Assembly (NCBI RefSeq): GCF_019977275.1
Contig: NZ_AP024650.1
Coordinates: 2,480,001 to 2,544,000 of the forward strand
DNA: 64,000 nt
DNA from: Arthrobacter sp. StoSoilB19
GTDB lineage: Bacteria > Actinomycetota > Actinomycetes > Actinomycetales > Micrococcaceae
Reading direction: 5' to 3'
The number at the start of each line of letters is the position of its first letter. Position 1 is the stretch's first letter. Shown here piece by piece: positions 54,268 to 62,710 of this stretch. Both the position numbers and the translations under genes were made by a program. Below the pieces are notes generated by a model. That model was not told the DNA's origin and ran no database searches. It worked only from the letters and a program-made list of their open reading frames with translations.

Positions 54268-55707
54268 CTAGTGGGTGTCCACCGCTTCAACTTCGGACTT
54301 GTCCTCGCCCCAGAGGGTGTGGAAGGTTCCCTCGGTGTCGATGCGGCCGTAGGTGTGTGCACCGAAGAGGTCGCGCTGGCCCTGGATCAGGGCGGCGGCC
54401 ACGCGCTTGCGGCGCAGGCCGTCGTAGTACGCCAGCGATGAGGAGAACACCGGCACCGGGATGCCGAGCTGGACGGCGGTGGCAACAACGCGGCGCCACG
54501 CCGGCAGGGCGTCTGCAATGGCCTTGGTGAATGCCGGGGCGAACAGCAGGTTGGCCGGCTTCTGGTCCGCGGCGTAGGCCTTGGTGATGTCCTTGAGGAG
54601 CTCGGCGCGGATGATGCAGCCGGCGCGCCACAGGGAGGCGATCTCGTCCAGCTTCAGTTCCCAGCCGTATTCCTTGGCGGCCGAGGTCAGCATGTCCAGG
54701 CCCTGGGCGTAGGAGACCAGCTTGGAGGCGTAGAGCGCCTGGCGGACGTCCTCAACGAAGCTTTCCGGGATCTCGACGTCGGCCTCGTTGCCTGCCAGCA
54801 GTTCCTGGCCCAGCCTGCGCTGCCCGGCCTGGGAGGAGAGGGCGCGGGCGAAGACGGATTCGGCGATGCCGGACACCGGCGAGCCGAGTTCCAGGGCGGA
54901 AATGACGGTCCAGCGGCCCGTACCCTTCTGGCCGGCGGCGTCGACGACGACGTCAACGAACGGCTTGCCGGTCTTGGCGTCCACGTGGCCCAGGACCTCG
55001 GCGGAAATCTCGATCAGGAAGGATGAAAGCTCCCCCTTGTTCCATTCGGTGAAGATCTTGGCCTGTTCGGCGGGCTCGATGCCGGCACCGGAGCGGAGCA
55101 GGTCGAAGGCCTCGCCGATAACCTGCATGTCGGCGTATTCGATGCCGTTGTGGACCATCTTGACGAAGTGGCCGGCGCCGTCGGTGCCGATCCAGGCGCA
55201 GCAGGGCTCGCCGTCGACCTTCGCGGAAATCTTCTCCAGCAGCGGGCCGAGGGCCTTGTAGGACTCCTTGGAACCGCCGGGCATGATGGACGGGCCGTTC
55301 AGTGCACCCTCTTCGCCGCCGGACACACCGACGCCCACGAAGTGCAGGTCCTTCTTGGCCAGTGCGGCTTCCCGGCGGCGGGTGTCCTCGTAGTGGGAGT
55401 TGCCGGCGTCGATGATGATGTCGCCCGGCTCCAGGAGCGGCTCCAGCTGCTCAATGACGGAATCGACCGGCTTGCCGGCCTTGACCATGATGAGCACCCG
55501 GCGGGGCTTTTCCAGGGAATCAACAAGTTCCTGGAGGGTCTCGGTCCGGACGAAGTCGCCTTCGGAGCCGTGCTTCTCCAGCAGCGCGTCGGTCTTCTCC
55601 ACCGACCTGTTGTGCAGGGCAACCGTGAACCCGTTGCGGGCCAGGTTGCGGGCCAGGTTGGCGCCCATGACGGCGAGGCCGGTGACACCGATGTGTGCTG
55701 CAGACAT
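54268..55707 (-). CDS. gnd: 6-phosphogluconate dehydrogenase, decarboxylating
   Basis: Gnd oxidises 6-phosphogluconate to ribulose-5-phosphate and CO2 in the pentose phosphate pathway. The 479-residue protein is close to the E. coli size and is the long NADP type. The Rossmann start is IGVTGLAVMGANLARN, the signature GVGVSGGEEGA lies near 125, and KMVHNGIEYADMQ near 180. The start at 55707 has GGAG seven bases upstream. A longer frame is open but not conserved. It is divergent from a GntR gene and lies next to a gluconate/idonate operon, so both gluconate routes are close together. Confidence 0.94.
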   Translation of the reverse strand: MSAAHIGVTGLAVMGANLARNLARNGFTVALHNRSVEKTDALLEKHGSEGDFVRTETLQELVDSLEKPRRVLIMVKAGKPVDSVIEQLEPLLEPGDIIIDAGNSHYEDTRRREAALAKKDLHFVGVGVSGGEEGALNGPSIMPGGSKESYKALGPLLEKISAKVDGEPCCAWIGTDGAGHFVKMVHNGIEYADMQVIGEAFDLLRSGAGIEPAEQAKIFTEWNKGELSSFLIEISAEVLGHVDAKTGKPFVDVVVDAAGQKGTGRWTVISALELGSPVSGIAESVFARALSSQAGQRRLGQELLAGNEADVEIPESFVEDVRQALYASKLVSYAQGLDMLTSAAKEYGWELKLDEIASLWRAGCIIRAELLKDITKAYAADQKPANLLFAPAFTKAIADALPAWRRVVATAVQLGIPVPVFSSSLAYYDGLRRKRVAAALIQGQRDLFGAHTYGRIDTEGTFHTLWGEDKSEVEAVDTH

Positions 55708-55938
55708 CAATAACTCCAATTCATTGTTTGCCCCGGTTGCCGGCTTCCGCAGGCGGGAAGACACCGGGGCAGATCAGGGGGTCGGAATAAAGCATATATA
55801 TTCTCGCTGTGACGCGAAAGTAACAGCTGCGTAATGGAACCATTGTTTCGGTGCCGGTTCAGGTTGGCCACCCTGCGAACCACCGCGGCAGCGGGCGCAC
55901 GCACAACCGGGCGTCGGCCAGCAACTAGGCTTAGCAGC

Positions 55939-56664
55939 ATGACCAGCAGCCTCCACCACCGTGCCATCGACAACCTGGGCACACGGATTATCTCGGGGGA
56001 TCTCCCGGCGGGCCACGTCATGCTGGCGGAGCAGTTGGAGGATGAACTGAAAGTGTCCCGCTCGGTGATCCGGGAAGCGGTGCGGGTCCTGCAGTCGCTG
56101 GGGCTGGTGGAAACCACCAAGCGGGTGGGCATCCGTGTGCTGCCGGCAAGCCGTTGGAATCCTTTCGATCCGCAGGTGATCCGGTGGCGGCTGGCAAGCG
56201 ACGCACGCGGCGCGCAGCTCCGCTCCCTCGCCGAACTGCGCGCCGCGGTGGAACCCGCGGCCGCCGAACTGGCGGCACAGAATGCCCCTGCACCGCTGCG
56301 GATGGAGCTCGTGGACGTTGCCCGTGCAATGCGGGAGGCCGGCAACAACGGCGAAGTTGCACGCTTCCTGGAACTGGACATCCGGTTCCACTCCCTGCTG
56401 CTCTCCGGCTCGGGCAACGAGATGTTCGCCAACCTCATGGGCCAGGTGGCCGAGACCCTGACAGGCCGCACCGTTCATGGCCTGATGCCCGACCACCCGC
56501 ACCAGGCCGCCCTCCAGTGGCACGAGGATGTGGCGCAAGCGATTGCCAGGGGCGATGCCGCGTCCGCGCGCGAAGCCTCTGACCGGATCATGCGGCGCAC
56601 CATGTCCCAGATGGCCGACACCTGGACGGAACAGCCACGGGTGTTTATCCCCGTTCGACAGTAG
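55939..56664 (+). CDS. GntR/FadR-family transcriptional regulator
   Basis: The 241-residue protein has a winged HTH near residues 10-70 (HVMLAEQLEDELKVSRSVIREA) and a helical FCD effector domain with the histidine/aspartate metal-site pattern (ELDIRFHSLLLSGSGNE). Its position between gnd and the idn-type genes makes gluconate, idonate or a related aldonate the likely ligand; that is inference. Its 3' end overlaps the convergent alcohol dehydrogenase gene by 20 bases. The start ATG 55939 fits the family. The 231-base gap to gnd holds AATGGAACCATT (55833-55844) as a possible operator. Confidence 0.88.
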   Translation: MTSSLHHRAIDNLGTRIISGDLPAGHVMLAEQLEDELKVSRSVIREAVRVLQSLGLVETTKRVGIRVLPASRWNPFDPQVIRWRLASDARGAQLRSLAELRAAVEPAAAELAAQNAPAPLRMELVDVARAMREAGNNGEVARFLELDIRFHSLLLSGSGNEMFANLMGQVAETLTGRTVHGLMPDHPHQAALQWHEDVAQAIARGDAASAREASDRIMRRTMSQMADTWTEQPRVFIPVRQ

Positions 56665-57727
56665 CTTCGCTCCGGGGGCCGAAGCTGAGGAGGACTTTTC
56701 CGGATTCGGCGGAGTTGCGGGCCATGGTGAAGGCTTCCAGTGCGTTGTCCACGGGGTATTCGTGGGTGATGACGGGCTCGATGTGCAGGGTCCTGTCGGT
56801 GAGGGCGGCGATGACGTTATCGATCTCGTCGTTGAACCGGAAGGAGCCTTTGAGGTCGAGTTCGCGGGTGATGGCCAGGGAGATCAGTACCGGCTGCGGC
56901 CCGGTGGGCAGCAGGCCCACCATCACCACGGTGCCGCCGCGGGCCGCGCCCTGGATGGCGGAGGCCAGGCCGTGGTGGTTGCCGGAGGATTCAATCACGA
57001 CGTCGGCCTCCACGGCGGCGATCGCCTCCGCATCGCCGGCGGTGATCACCTGGTCCGCTCCCACGGCTTGGGCGATTTCCAGTGGTGTGGGGTGCACGTC
57101 GACGGCGGTGATCCGGGCCGCACCGGCGCGTTTCAGGACGGCGACGGCGAGGGCCCCGATGGGCCCGGACCCGATCACGAGCGCCGATTTGCCGGCCACG
57201 TCCCCGGCCCGGGAGACGGCGTGCCAGGCCACGGCGGCCGGCTCGATCAACGCGGCGGTCCGCAGGCCAACACCGTTGGGCAGGGGCCGGAGCATCCGGG
57301 TGGGGAGGTTCACGTACCGGCTGAACGCCCCGTCCGTGTGCGGGAACCGCGCGGCACTGCCCAGGTAGGTGCAGCCCGGGGACAGGTTGGGCCGGTCCGC
57401 CGGGTAACGTGCGGCACCCGGGCCCGGGGTGGCCGGATGGACCGCCACCGCAGTGCCCGCGGCCGGGCCGGTCCCGTCAGCCGCGGCCCGGACCACCGTC
57501 CCGGAAATCTCATGGCCCAGCACCAGCGGCGCCCTCAGGATCGACTCCCCGGCCGCGCCGTGCAGCCAGTAGTGCAGGTCCGACCCGCAAATCCCGCCGA
57601 ACGCCACCTCGACCACCGCCTCATCCGCGGCCGGAGCGGTAAGGGCCAGCTCGTCGATCCGCAGATCGTTGGCGGCGTGCGCCACCACGGCCGGGCCGGA
57701 CACGGGGAGTGCTGTATACAGTGCCAT
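56645..57727 (-). CDS. idnD: Zinc-type alcohol dehydrogenase, probable L-idonate 5-dehydrogenase
   Basis: This medium-chain dehydrogenase has 360 residues. Catalytic zinc ligands are Cys47 (GGICGSDLHYW), His72/Glu73 (VLGHEISG) and a later glutamate (ALIEPAAVAWH). The Rossmann motif GSGPIGALAVAV is near 187. The region that normally holds the four cysteines of the structural zinc reads HPATPGPGAARYPADRPN with only one cysteine further on (SPGCTY), so the lobe is altered. Idonate dehydrogenases convert idonate to 5-ketogluconate. It shares TGATG overlap with idnO. Confidence 0.82.
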   Translation of the reverse strand: MALYTALPVSGPAVVAHAANDLRIDELALTAPAADEAVVEVAFGGICGSDLHYWLHGAAGESILRAPLVLGHEISGTVVRAAADGTGPAAGTAVAVHPATPGPGAARYPADRPNLSPGCTYLGSAARFPHTDGAFSRYVNLPTRMLRPLPNGVGLRTAALIEPAAVAWHAVSRAGDVAGKSALVIGSGPIGALAVAVLKRAGAARITAVDVHPTPLEIAQAVGADQVITAGDAEAIAAVEADVVIESSGNHHGLASAIQGAARGGTVVMVGLLPTGPQPVLISLAITRELDLKGSFRFNDEIDNVIAALTDRTLHIEPVITHEYPVDNALEAFTMARNSAESGKVLLSFGPRSEATVERG

Positions 57728-58497
57728 CAGACCACCACCGTCATTCCGCCATCGATAAAAATAGTCTGCCCGTTCACGAAATCAGACCCGTCCGAGGCCA
57801 GCCACACGGCCGGCCCGGCCAGGTCCTGCACGGTCCCCCACCGGTTGGCCGGGGTCCGGCCCAGGATCCAGGAGTTGAACTGCTCATCATCCACCAGGTT
57901 CTGCGTCATCTCCGTATGGATATAGCCCGGCGCGATCCCGTTGATCTGCAACCCGGACCCGGCCCACTCCGCCGTCATCGCCCGGGTCAGGTTCCGCAGC
58001 CCGCCCTTCGCCGCAATGTACGGCGCGATCGTGGGGCGGGCCAGGTCCGTCTGCACCGAGCAGATGTTGATGATCTTCCCCCGCCCCCGCGGGATCATGT
58101 ACCGCGCTGCTTCCCGGCCCACCAGGAACGCGCTGGTCAGGTCCGTGGAAATCACCCGTTCCCAATCCTTCACGTCCAAATCCAGCATCGGCACCCGGTG
58201 CTGGATCCCTGCATTGTTCACCAGGATCTCCAACGGCCCCACATGCTCCTCCACCCATGCCACCCCGCGCGCCGCCCCGGCGTCACTCGTCACGTCAAAA
58301 GCGACACTGTGAACCCGGCCCGGAGCGTAGTCGGCGGCCATCGCCGCCGCGGCATCCTTGAGCCGCTCCCCGTTGATACCGTTCAACACCACCGTTGCCC
58401 CGGCGTCGGCCAGTGCCCGCGCCAACGCGTTGCCAATCCCCCGGCTGGACCCCGTCACCAAGGCAACCCGGCCGGTCAAATCAAACAAAGAACTCAT
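57727..58497 (-). CDS. idnO: SDR, probable gluconate 5-dehydrogenase
   Basis: This is a classical SDR of 256 residues. The motifs are TGSSRGIGNALARAL near 14, NNAG near 95, Ser in NICSVQT, and YIAAK. The expected product pathway is reduction of 5-ketogluconate to gluconate, complementing IdnD. The ATG start overlaps the upstream 3-HIBADH-like gene stop (ATGA) and the stop overlaps the idnD start (TGATG). This gives three genes in one translationally coupled operon, which supports joint function in idonate/gluconate use. Confidence 0.85.
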   Translation of the reverse strand: MSSLFDLTGRVALVTGSSRGIGNALARALADAGATVVLNGINGERLKDAAAAMAADYAPGRVHSVAFDVTSDAGAARGVAWVEEHVGPLEILVNNAGIQHRVPMLDLDVKDWERVISTDLTSAFLVGREAARYMIPRGRGKIINICSVQTDLARPTIAPYIAAKGGLRNLTRAMTAEWAGSGLQINGIAPGYIHTEMTQNLVDDEQFNSWILGRTPANRWGTVQDLAGPAVWLASDGSDFVNGQTIFIDGGMTVVV

Positions 58498-59423
58498 GGT
58501 GCAACTGTTCCTTCCGCCGCTCCCGCGGCTCCTTGACTGAGGTTGGAGACCACCTGCCGCACGACGGCAAGGTCCTGGTCGCCGTGGCCCTGGCGCCTTA
58601 GCTCCGCGTAGAGCTCGATGCCGGCCGCTGCCATTGGGGTTGCCACGCCCGCCGCCTCGGCGGCATCCAGCACAAACCCAAGGTCCTTGTGCATGAATTT
58701 GGCCGGGCCGGTGGGGGTGTAATCCTTGCTGACCAGGCGCGGGCCCACGATCTCCAGGACCCTGCTCGCGGCCAAGCCGCCGGACAGGACCTCGAACAGT
58801 GCCGCCGGATCCAGCCCGGAGCGTTCGGCAAGTTCGGCAGCCTCGGCAAGCGCCGCCGTCGTGGTCCCCACCACCAACTGGTTGCAGGCCTTGGCAAGTG
58901 AGCCCGCGCCCAGTGGGCCAAGGTGGCGCACTGTGGTACCCATGGTCCGCAGCAGGGGCTCAACGCGGCGGAAGGACTGTTCGTCGTCCGCGCCTGCCAT
59001 GATGGCGAGGGTGCCGTCCGCCGCACCCTTGGTGCCTCCGCTCACGGGTGCATCCACGACCCGTGCGTTGCCGGAACTGAACTCCCGGACGCGCCGCCCG
59101 AATTCCTGTACGCCGGTGGGCGAAACGCTGCTCATGACCAGCAGGACGGTATTCGGTGCCGGCGGGTTCTGCTTCCAGCTCTCCAGCAGGTCATGTGCTG
59201 TTTCCTCTATGTGTGGCAGGTCAGGCAGCATGAACACGATGGCGGGGAGGTTCCGCATCTCCACGACCCGCTCAACGGCACACCCGCCGAGGTCCTGCAG
59301 CCGGGTGAGCGCTTCAGGCGACCGGTTCCAGCCGCTGACCTGCCAGCCCCCTGCGATGGCATTGGAAGCCATCAAATTACCCATATGCCCCAGGCCCACG
59401 AAGCCTGCCCGCTTGTCCTCCAT
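58494..59423 (-). CDS. 3-hydroxyisobutyrate dehydrogenase-family oxidoreductase
   Basis: This beta-hydroxyacid dehydrogenase has 309 residues. The N-terminal Rossmann motif is FVGLGHMGNLMASN, the DAPVSGGTKGA loop is near 120, and the catalytic lysine segment is GSLAKACNQLV near 170. Members act on 3-hydroxyisobutyrate, tartronate semialdehyde or related hydroxyacids. In this operon it probably handles an aldonate-derived acid. It is the first gene; GAGG is six bases before ATG 59423. A palindrome near 59477-59490 and AT-rich DNA upstream look like its promoter. Confidence 0.85.
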   Translation of the reverse strand: MEDKRAGFVGLGHMGNLMASNAIAGGWQVSGWNRSPEALTRLQDLGGCAVERVVEMRNLPAIVFMLPDLPHIEETAHDLLESWKQNPPAPNTVLLVMSSVSPTGVQEFGRRVREFSSGNARVVDAPVSGGTKGAADGTLAIMAGADDEQSFRRVEPLLRTMGTTVRHLGPLGAGSLAKACNQLVVGTTTAALAEAAELAERSGLDPAALFEVLSGGLAASRVLEIVGPRLVSKDYTPTGPAKFMHKDLGFVLDAAEAAGVATPMAAAGIELYAELRRQGHGDQDLAVVRQVVSNLSQGAAGAAEGTVAP

Positions 59424-59476
59424 GATCTGCCTCACATCGTCGCACTGGAATGAGTCGTTCAATATCCTAGTCACAA

Positions 59477-59490
59477 TTCAGCATAATGAA
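59477..59490. promoter_or_regulatory. Inverted repeat upstream of the idn-type operon
   Basis: TTCA-GCATAA-TGAA, a four-base inverted repeat with six-base centre, lies 54-67 bases before the start of the first gene. It is an operator-like palindrome of unknown owner; the nearby GntR protein or an IclR-type regulator could bind it. Confidence 0.45.
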
Positions 59491-59762
59491 CTCCATAGTG
59501 CTTGGAATTACGTTTCCGCTGCTGTCCGGGTTGAGGCAGGTTTTATGGACCTCACTGGTGGGGGACCGATCCTTGAGGACCTTCCCGTGAACCTTGGGAT
59601 CCCCAAATCCTCCACGTCCCAACCCGCTGCCCGGCGCTGCCATAGTGTCCATTCATGTGAACAACAACCACCATGACGGCCTGTGAACGGCGGTTTTCGT
59701 GGCCCTGATCCAACGTGAAGCAGCCGAACGGCGCATGACTTTTTGTTTCCAGCAGTTCACGG

Positions 59763-59820
59763 TATATTCATCCCAAGCCCTCCACCGCGGCATCCCCCAA
59801 TAGCCGCGGTGGAGGGTTTT
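59763..59820 (+). ncRNA. Candidate very short RNA with a C-rich hairpin loop
   Basis: A TATATT element at 59763-59768 is followed about nine bases later by a perfect 13-bp stem (CCCTCCACCGCGG, 59778-59790 with 59804-59816). Its loop is CATCCCCCAATAG, and TTTT follows. No plus-strand gene ends here, so the hairpin looks like the body and terminator of its own transcript of about 45 bases. The C-rich loop recalls actinobacterial 6C RNA, but only one hairpin and five consecutive C are present. The rest of the 59491-59875 gap shows no supported gene. Confidence 0.5.
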
Positions 59821-59875
59821 CCAATGCCGGAAAGTCAACGCCGGCGTGATGCCTTCGTATCCGGGCATTGATACG

Positions 59876-60166
59876 TCAAGCTGCGTCCGCTGCCGTTTCC
59901 CGTAGCCTCCAGCCTCCGCCGGTCCCGTCGCGCTGGAGGTACACGGTGGTCAGCGCTGACTTGCTGTTGTTGCCCAGCCGCACCTGCAGCTGCAGGACTT
60001 CGACGTCCACACCACTGTTGCCCTTCGGCATCCGCCGGCTGGTTTCCCACCAGTTGATGCGCTCGAACCACCTGACCGGTTCGGCACCAACCGCCCATTC
60101 CCTGCCCCGGCTCAGCACCGTCGTCGGTATTCCGTTGCTGTCTGTGTGCACCATGACATGTTCCAT
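59876..60166 (-). CDS. Small actinobacterial hypothetical protein
   Basis: This 96-residue soluble protein is possibly DUF6504-like (tryptophan-rich pattern EWAVGAEPVRWFERINWW), but the label is uncertain. It has several conserved-looking tryptophans and a beta-rich middle (EVLQLQVRLGNN). The function is unknown. ATG 60166 is preferred to an in-frame TTG at 60184. It lies just downstream of tRNA-Val, beyond the tRNA terminator, on the same strand. Codon use is typical for the region. Confidence 0.6.
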   Translation of the reverse strand: MEHVMVHTDSNGIPTTVLSRGREWAVGAEPVRWFERINWWETSRRMPKGNSGVDVEVLQLQVRLGNNSKSALTTVYLQRDGTGGGWRLRETAADAA

Positions 60167-60215
60167 TCCTGCAACGTATGGCAAGGGTCCGACAATGACG
60201 GCAGGAGGGCGGGCA

Positions 60216-60259
60216 GCAAAAAACCCGCCGCCCGCCGGTAAGGCGGGGACAGCGGGTTT
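60216..60259 (-). terminator. Terminator of tRNA-Val
   Basis: On the minus strand a GC-rich stem in two parts (AACCCGC and CCCCGCC) with a short loop is followed by TTTTTTG, seven bases after the encoded CCA. Confidence 0.85.
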
Positions 60260-60265
60260 GTAGTT

Positions 60266-60341
60266 TGGTGGGTCCTACCGGGATCGAACCGATGACATCC
60301 ACGGTGTAAACGTGGCGCTCTACCAGCTGAGCTAAAGACCC
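60266..60341 (-). tRNA. tRNA-Val (anticodon TAC), CCA encoded
   Basis: The minus strand gives acceptor GGGTCTT pairing with AGGACCC (one G-U-type irregularity), anticodon arm CCACG-TTTACAC-CGTGG with anticodon TAC, T arm CGGTTCGATCCCG, and an encoded CCA at 60266-60268. Confidence 0.94.
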
Positions 60342-60445
60342 AAATCACGCGGTTTCCGGCCGGACTGCCGCAACCAACGAACATAAACTCTACCCGACAG
60401 GGGACCGGAAAGGCGAATCCGCGCACCGAACCGCCTGAGGTGTCC

Positions 60446-61366
60446 CTACAGGGCGGGGAGTTCGGCCGCGAGGTAGCCCAGCGCCTGGCTGACGCCGGCT
60501 TCAAGCTTGACGGTCGCCTTGTCATCACCCCGGGTGGCGCCCCGGTTGATGATCACCACCGGCTTGGATTCCTTGGCCGCATGCCGCACAAACCGAAGTC
60601 CGCTCATGACCGTCAGGGATGAACCGGCAACCACCAGCGCGGCTGCCCCGTCCACCATGGCGTACGAACGTTCCACCCGGTCCTTGGGCACATTTTCCCC
60701 AAAGTAGACGAAGTCCGGCTTCAGGGTACCGCCGCAGGCAGGACAGACCGGCACCACGAAGCTGCTGATGAGGGCCTGGTCCTCCACGGTGGCGTCAGCA
60801 TCCGGCGCCATCTCCACCAACCCGGACGCCGCTGCCCGTTCCAGGAATCCGGGGTTGAGTTCCTCGAAAACACCGGCCAGGAGGCGCCGGGTGTAGGTCC
60901 GCCCGCAGTCGAGGCATATCACCTGGTCATACCGGCCGTGCAGATCGACGACGTTGGAGCTGCCGGCGTCCTGGTGCAGGCGGTCAACGTTCTGGGTAAT
61001 GAGGCCCGTGAGGTAACCGCGGCGTTCCAGCTCCGCTGCTGAATAGTGGCCCACGTTCGGGTCCGCGTGCCGCATATGGGACCACCCGATGTGGTTCCGG
61101 GCCCAGTAGCGGCGCCGATTGGCCGCGTCCCGGACAAACTCCTGGTAGGTCATGGGCTGCCGCGGCGGCGAGTCCGGGCCACGGTAGTCCGGAATGCCGG
61201 AGTCGGTGCTCAGGCCCGCGCCCGTCAGCAGGGCGAACGGGGCACCGGCAAGCAGGTCGCGGATCCTGGCCAGCACCTCGAGGTCATCGGCTGACAGCGG
61301 AGCAGGGGCTACCGGCGGCATGCTGGCAAAGCCGGTAAGGCCCGTCCCCCGCCGATGTTCCGCCAT
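60446..61366 (-). CDS. Sir2-family NAD-dependent protein deacylase
   Basis: Sirtuins remove acyl groups from lysines, using NAD and making nicotinamide and O-acyl-ADP-ribose. The 306-residue protein contains GAGLSTDSGIPDYRG near residue 50, TQNVDRLHQDAG near 122, the catalytic His in VVDLHGRY, and a C4 zinc module (CLDCGRT and CPACGGT). It has a large insertion between the zinc knuckles. It starts six bases after the ahpE stop, so is cotranscribed with ahpE and DUF3052. The context links lysine deacylation with peroxide defence. Confidence 0.93.
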   Translation of the reverse strand: MAEHRRGTGLTGFASMPPVAPAPLSADDLEVLARIRDLLAGAPFALLTGAGLSTDSGIPDYRGPDSPPRQPMTYQEFVRDAANRRRYWARNHIGWSHMRHADPNVGHYSAAELERRGYLTGLITQNVDRLHQDAGSSNVVDLHGRYDQVICLDCGRTYTRRLLAGVFEELNPGFLERAAASGLVEMAPDADATVEDQALISSFVVPVCPACGGTLKPDFVYFGENVPKDRVERSYAMVDGAAALVVAGSSLTVMSGLRFVRHAAKESKPVVIINRGATRGDDKATVKLEAGVSQALGYLAAELPAL

Positions 61367-61372
61367 GGTCGA

Positions 61373-61867
61373 TCAGGCCTGTTTCAGATCCGCCAGGGCC
61401 GCGCGGTATTCGGCGAAGTCCCGGGCCTGTCCGCGGGGATTCACAACGCTGTAACGGATTCTGCCGTCAGCGTCGATGATGAAGGTGGCGCGCTTGGCCA
61501 TGCCACTGACGTCGTCGAACACACCATAAGCACTGGCCACGGCCCCATGCGGCCAGAAGTCGGCAAGGAGGTCGAAGCTGTAGCCTTCCTGCGCCGCATA
61601 GGCCCGGAGGCTGAACTTGCTGTCCACGGACACTGCAAGGACCACCGCGTTCGAATCCTCGAATGTGGCCAGGTTGTCCCGTATCTCGCACAGTTCACCC
61701 GTGCAGATCCCCGAGAATGCAAACGGGTAGAAGACCAGGGCCACGTTCTGCCCCCGGAAGGATGACAGCGTCACGGGCTCGCCGTACTGGTTGGCAAGCT
61801 CGAAGTCGGGCGCTTCCGCGCCCAGTGCAGGAACAGCTGCGGAAGCGGCCTCAACCGCTGCCGTCAT
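61373..61867 (-). CDS. ahpE: AhpE-type one-cysteine peroxiredoxin
   Basis: AhpE reduces peroxides through a reactive cysteine that is then recycled by mycothiol/mycoredoxin or other thiols. The 164-residue protein shows the active-site loop FYPFAFSGICTGELCEIRD with the peroxidatic Cys at about 55; a second cysteine lies at about 60. Starts at 61867 with AGGAAGAA upstream. Its ATG overlaps the DUF3052 stop (ATGA). In M. tuberculosis ahpE (Rv2238c) is also next to a DUF3052 gene and close to aceE. Confidence 0.93.
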   Translation of the reverse strand: MTAAVEAASAAVPALGAEAPDFELANQYGEPVTLSSFRGQNVALVFYPFAFSGICTGELCEIRDNLATFEDSNAVVLAVSVDSKFSLRAYAAQEGYSFDLLADFWPHGAVASAYGVFDDVSGMAKRATFIIDADGRIRYSVVNPRGQARDFAEYRAALADLKQA

Positions 61868-62283
61868 TTGTTCTTCCTGCTGACAAGGCGGGTTGCACTC
61901 CAGTCCTTCGAGACTCCCGCTGAGGTGGTGACGTGCAGGCCGGCGGTGGGTGCGGCTTCCTGGATGTCTGCTGGCGAGACGTAGCCGTCCCTGCCTGACT
62001 TGGGGGTGAGGACCCAGACAACACCGTTTTCGCTCAGGGTAGTGAGGGAATCCATCAGGCTGTCCACCAGGTCCCCGTCGCCGTCGCGCCACCACAGGAT
62101 GACGGCGTCCGCCACCTCGTGGTCGTCCTCGTCCAGCAACTCGGAACCGGTGAGGTCCTCAATATCGTCACGCAAGTCGAAATCGACATCGTCGTCGTAA
62201 CCGAACTCCTGAATCAGATCCCCGTTCTTGAAACCCAATTTTTCCGCCACATTTACCGAAGTGGCGGCGTCGGCCTCGCTCAC
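61864..62283 (-). CDS. DUF3052 family protein
   Basis: This 139-residue soluble protein is acidic in its N-terminal half (GYDDDVDFDLRDDIEDLTG). A regular domain follows with VILWWRDGDGDLVDSLMDSL and a C-terminal VLTPKSGRDGYVSPADI. The function is unknown. GTG 62283 with GGAGG five bases upstream is chosen; a longer frame reads into the promoter. It is the first gene of the DUF3052-ahpE-sir2 operon and divergent from aceE with about 430 bases between. The conserved location with aceE and ahpE suggests a link to central metabolism. Confidence 0.9.
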   Translation of the reverse strand: MSEADAATSVNVAEKLGFKNGDLIQEFGYDDDVDFDLRDDIEDLTGSELLDEDDHEVADAVILWWRDGDGDLVDSLMDSLTTLSENGVVWVLTPKSGRDGYVSPADIQEAAPTAGLHVTTSAGVSKDWSATRLVSRKNK

Positions 62284-62710
62284 GTGTTCCTCCAATACCT
62301 CATATATGCAGTGTGCATAGTGATTTCCATTACTCCCAAGCCAACACCCTTTGTGCCTGCGCTTCAAGCTGCCGCCCCCGGGACTGCGCATATTCTGCGT
62401 CACATCCGGCTGCAGCATCCCCGTCACAAGGGCTTTTTGTCACACAACCAGTATGACGAACGAAATACAACCGCAGCACCTGACCCGCGGCTACGCATCG
62501 CGTTGCTGTCAGGGCTAGAGTGGCTGGTGACAACTATGGCTGCGGGACGACAACCTTGTGACTCCGTGCAGACATAGGAGCGCTAGGAAGCTGCCCGGCA
62601 CACATGCCCGGGCTGTTGTAACCGATACGTCGCACACGGCGTATGTACGCCGGGCAGTCACCCTGCCTGGCCTGAGTGCGCCGATTCATGCGCGCAAAGA
62701 GAGGTTGGAC
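62284..62710. other. Divergent promoter region between DUF3052 and aceE
   Basis: This 427-base gap must hold promoters for both directions. The DUF3052 side contains a TATATGA-like element shortly before its start. The aceE side contains a perfect inverted repeat CGGCGTA-TG-TACGCCG (62637-62652) and a GCCCGG hairpin (62593-62613). I see no gene in it. Confidence 0.6.
62637..62652. promoter_or_regulatory. Palindrome upstream of aceE
   Basis: CGGCGTA-TG-TACGCCG is a perfect seven-base inverted repeat with two-base centre, 59 bases before the aceE start. It is operator-like; no binding factor can be named. Confidence 0.5.

Noticed and set aside
59653..59868. A 71-residue open frame on the minus strand in the gap before the idn-type operon
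   Set aside because: It has no ribosome site and a tryptophan/arginine-rich composition, and it crosses the candidate small RNA hairpin.
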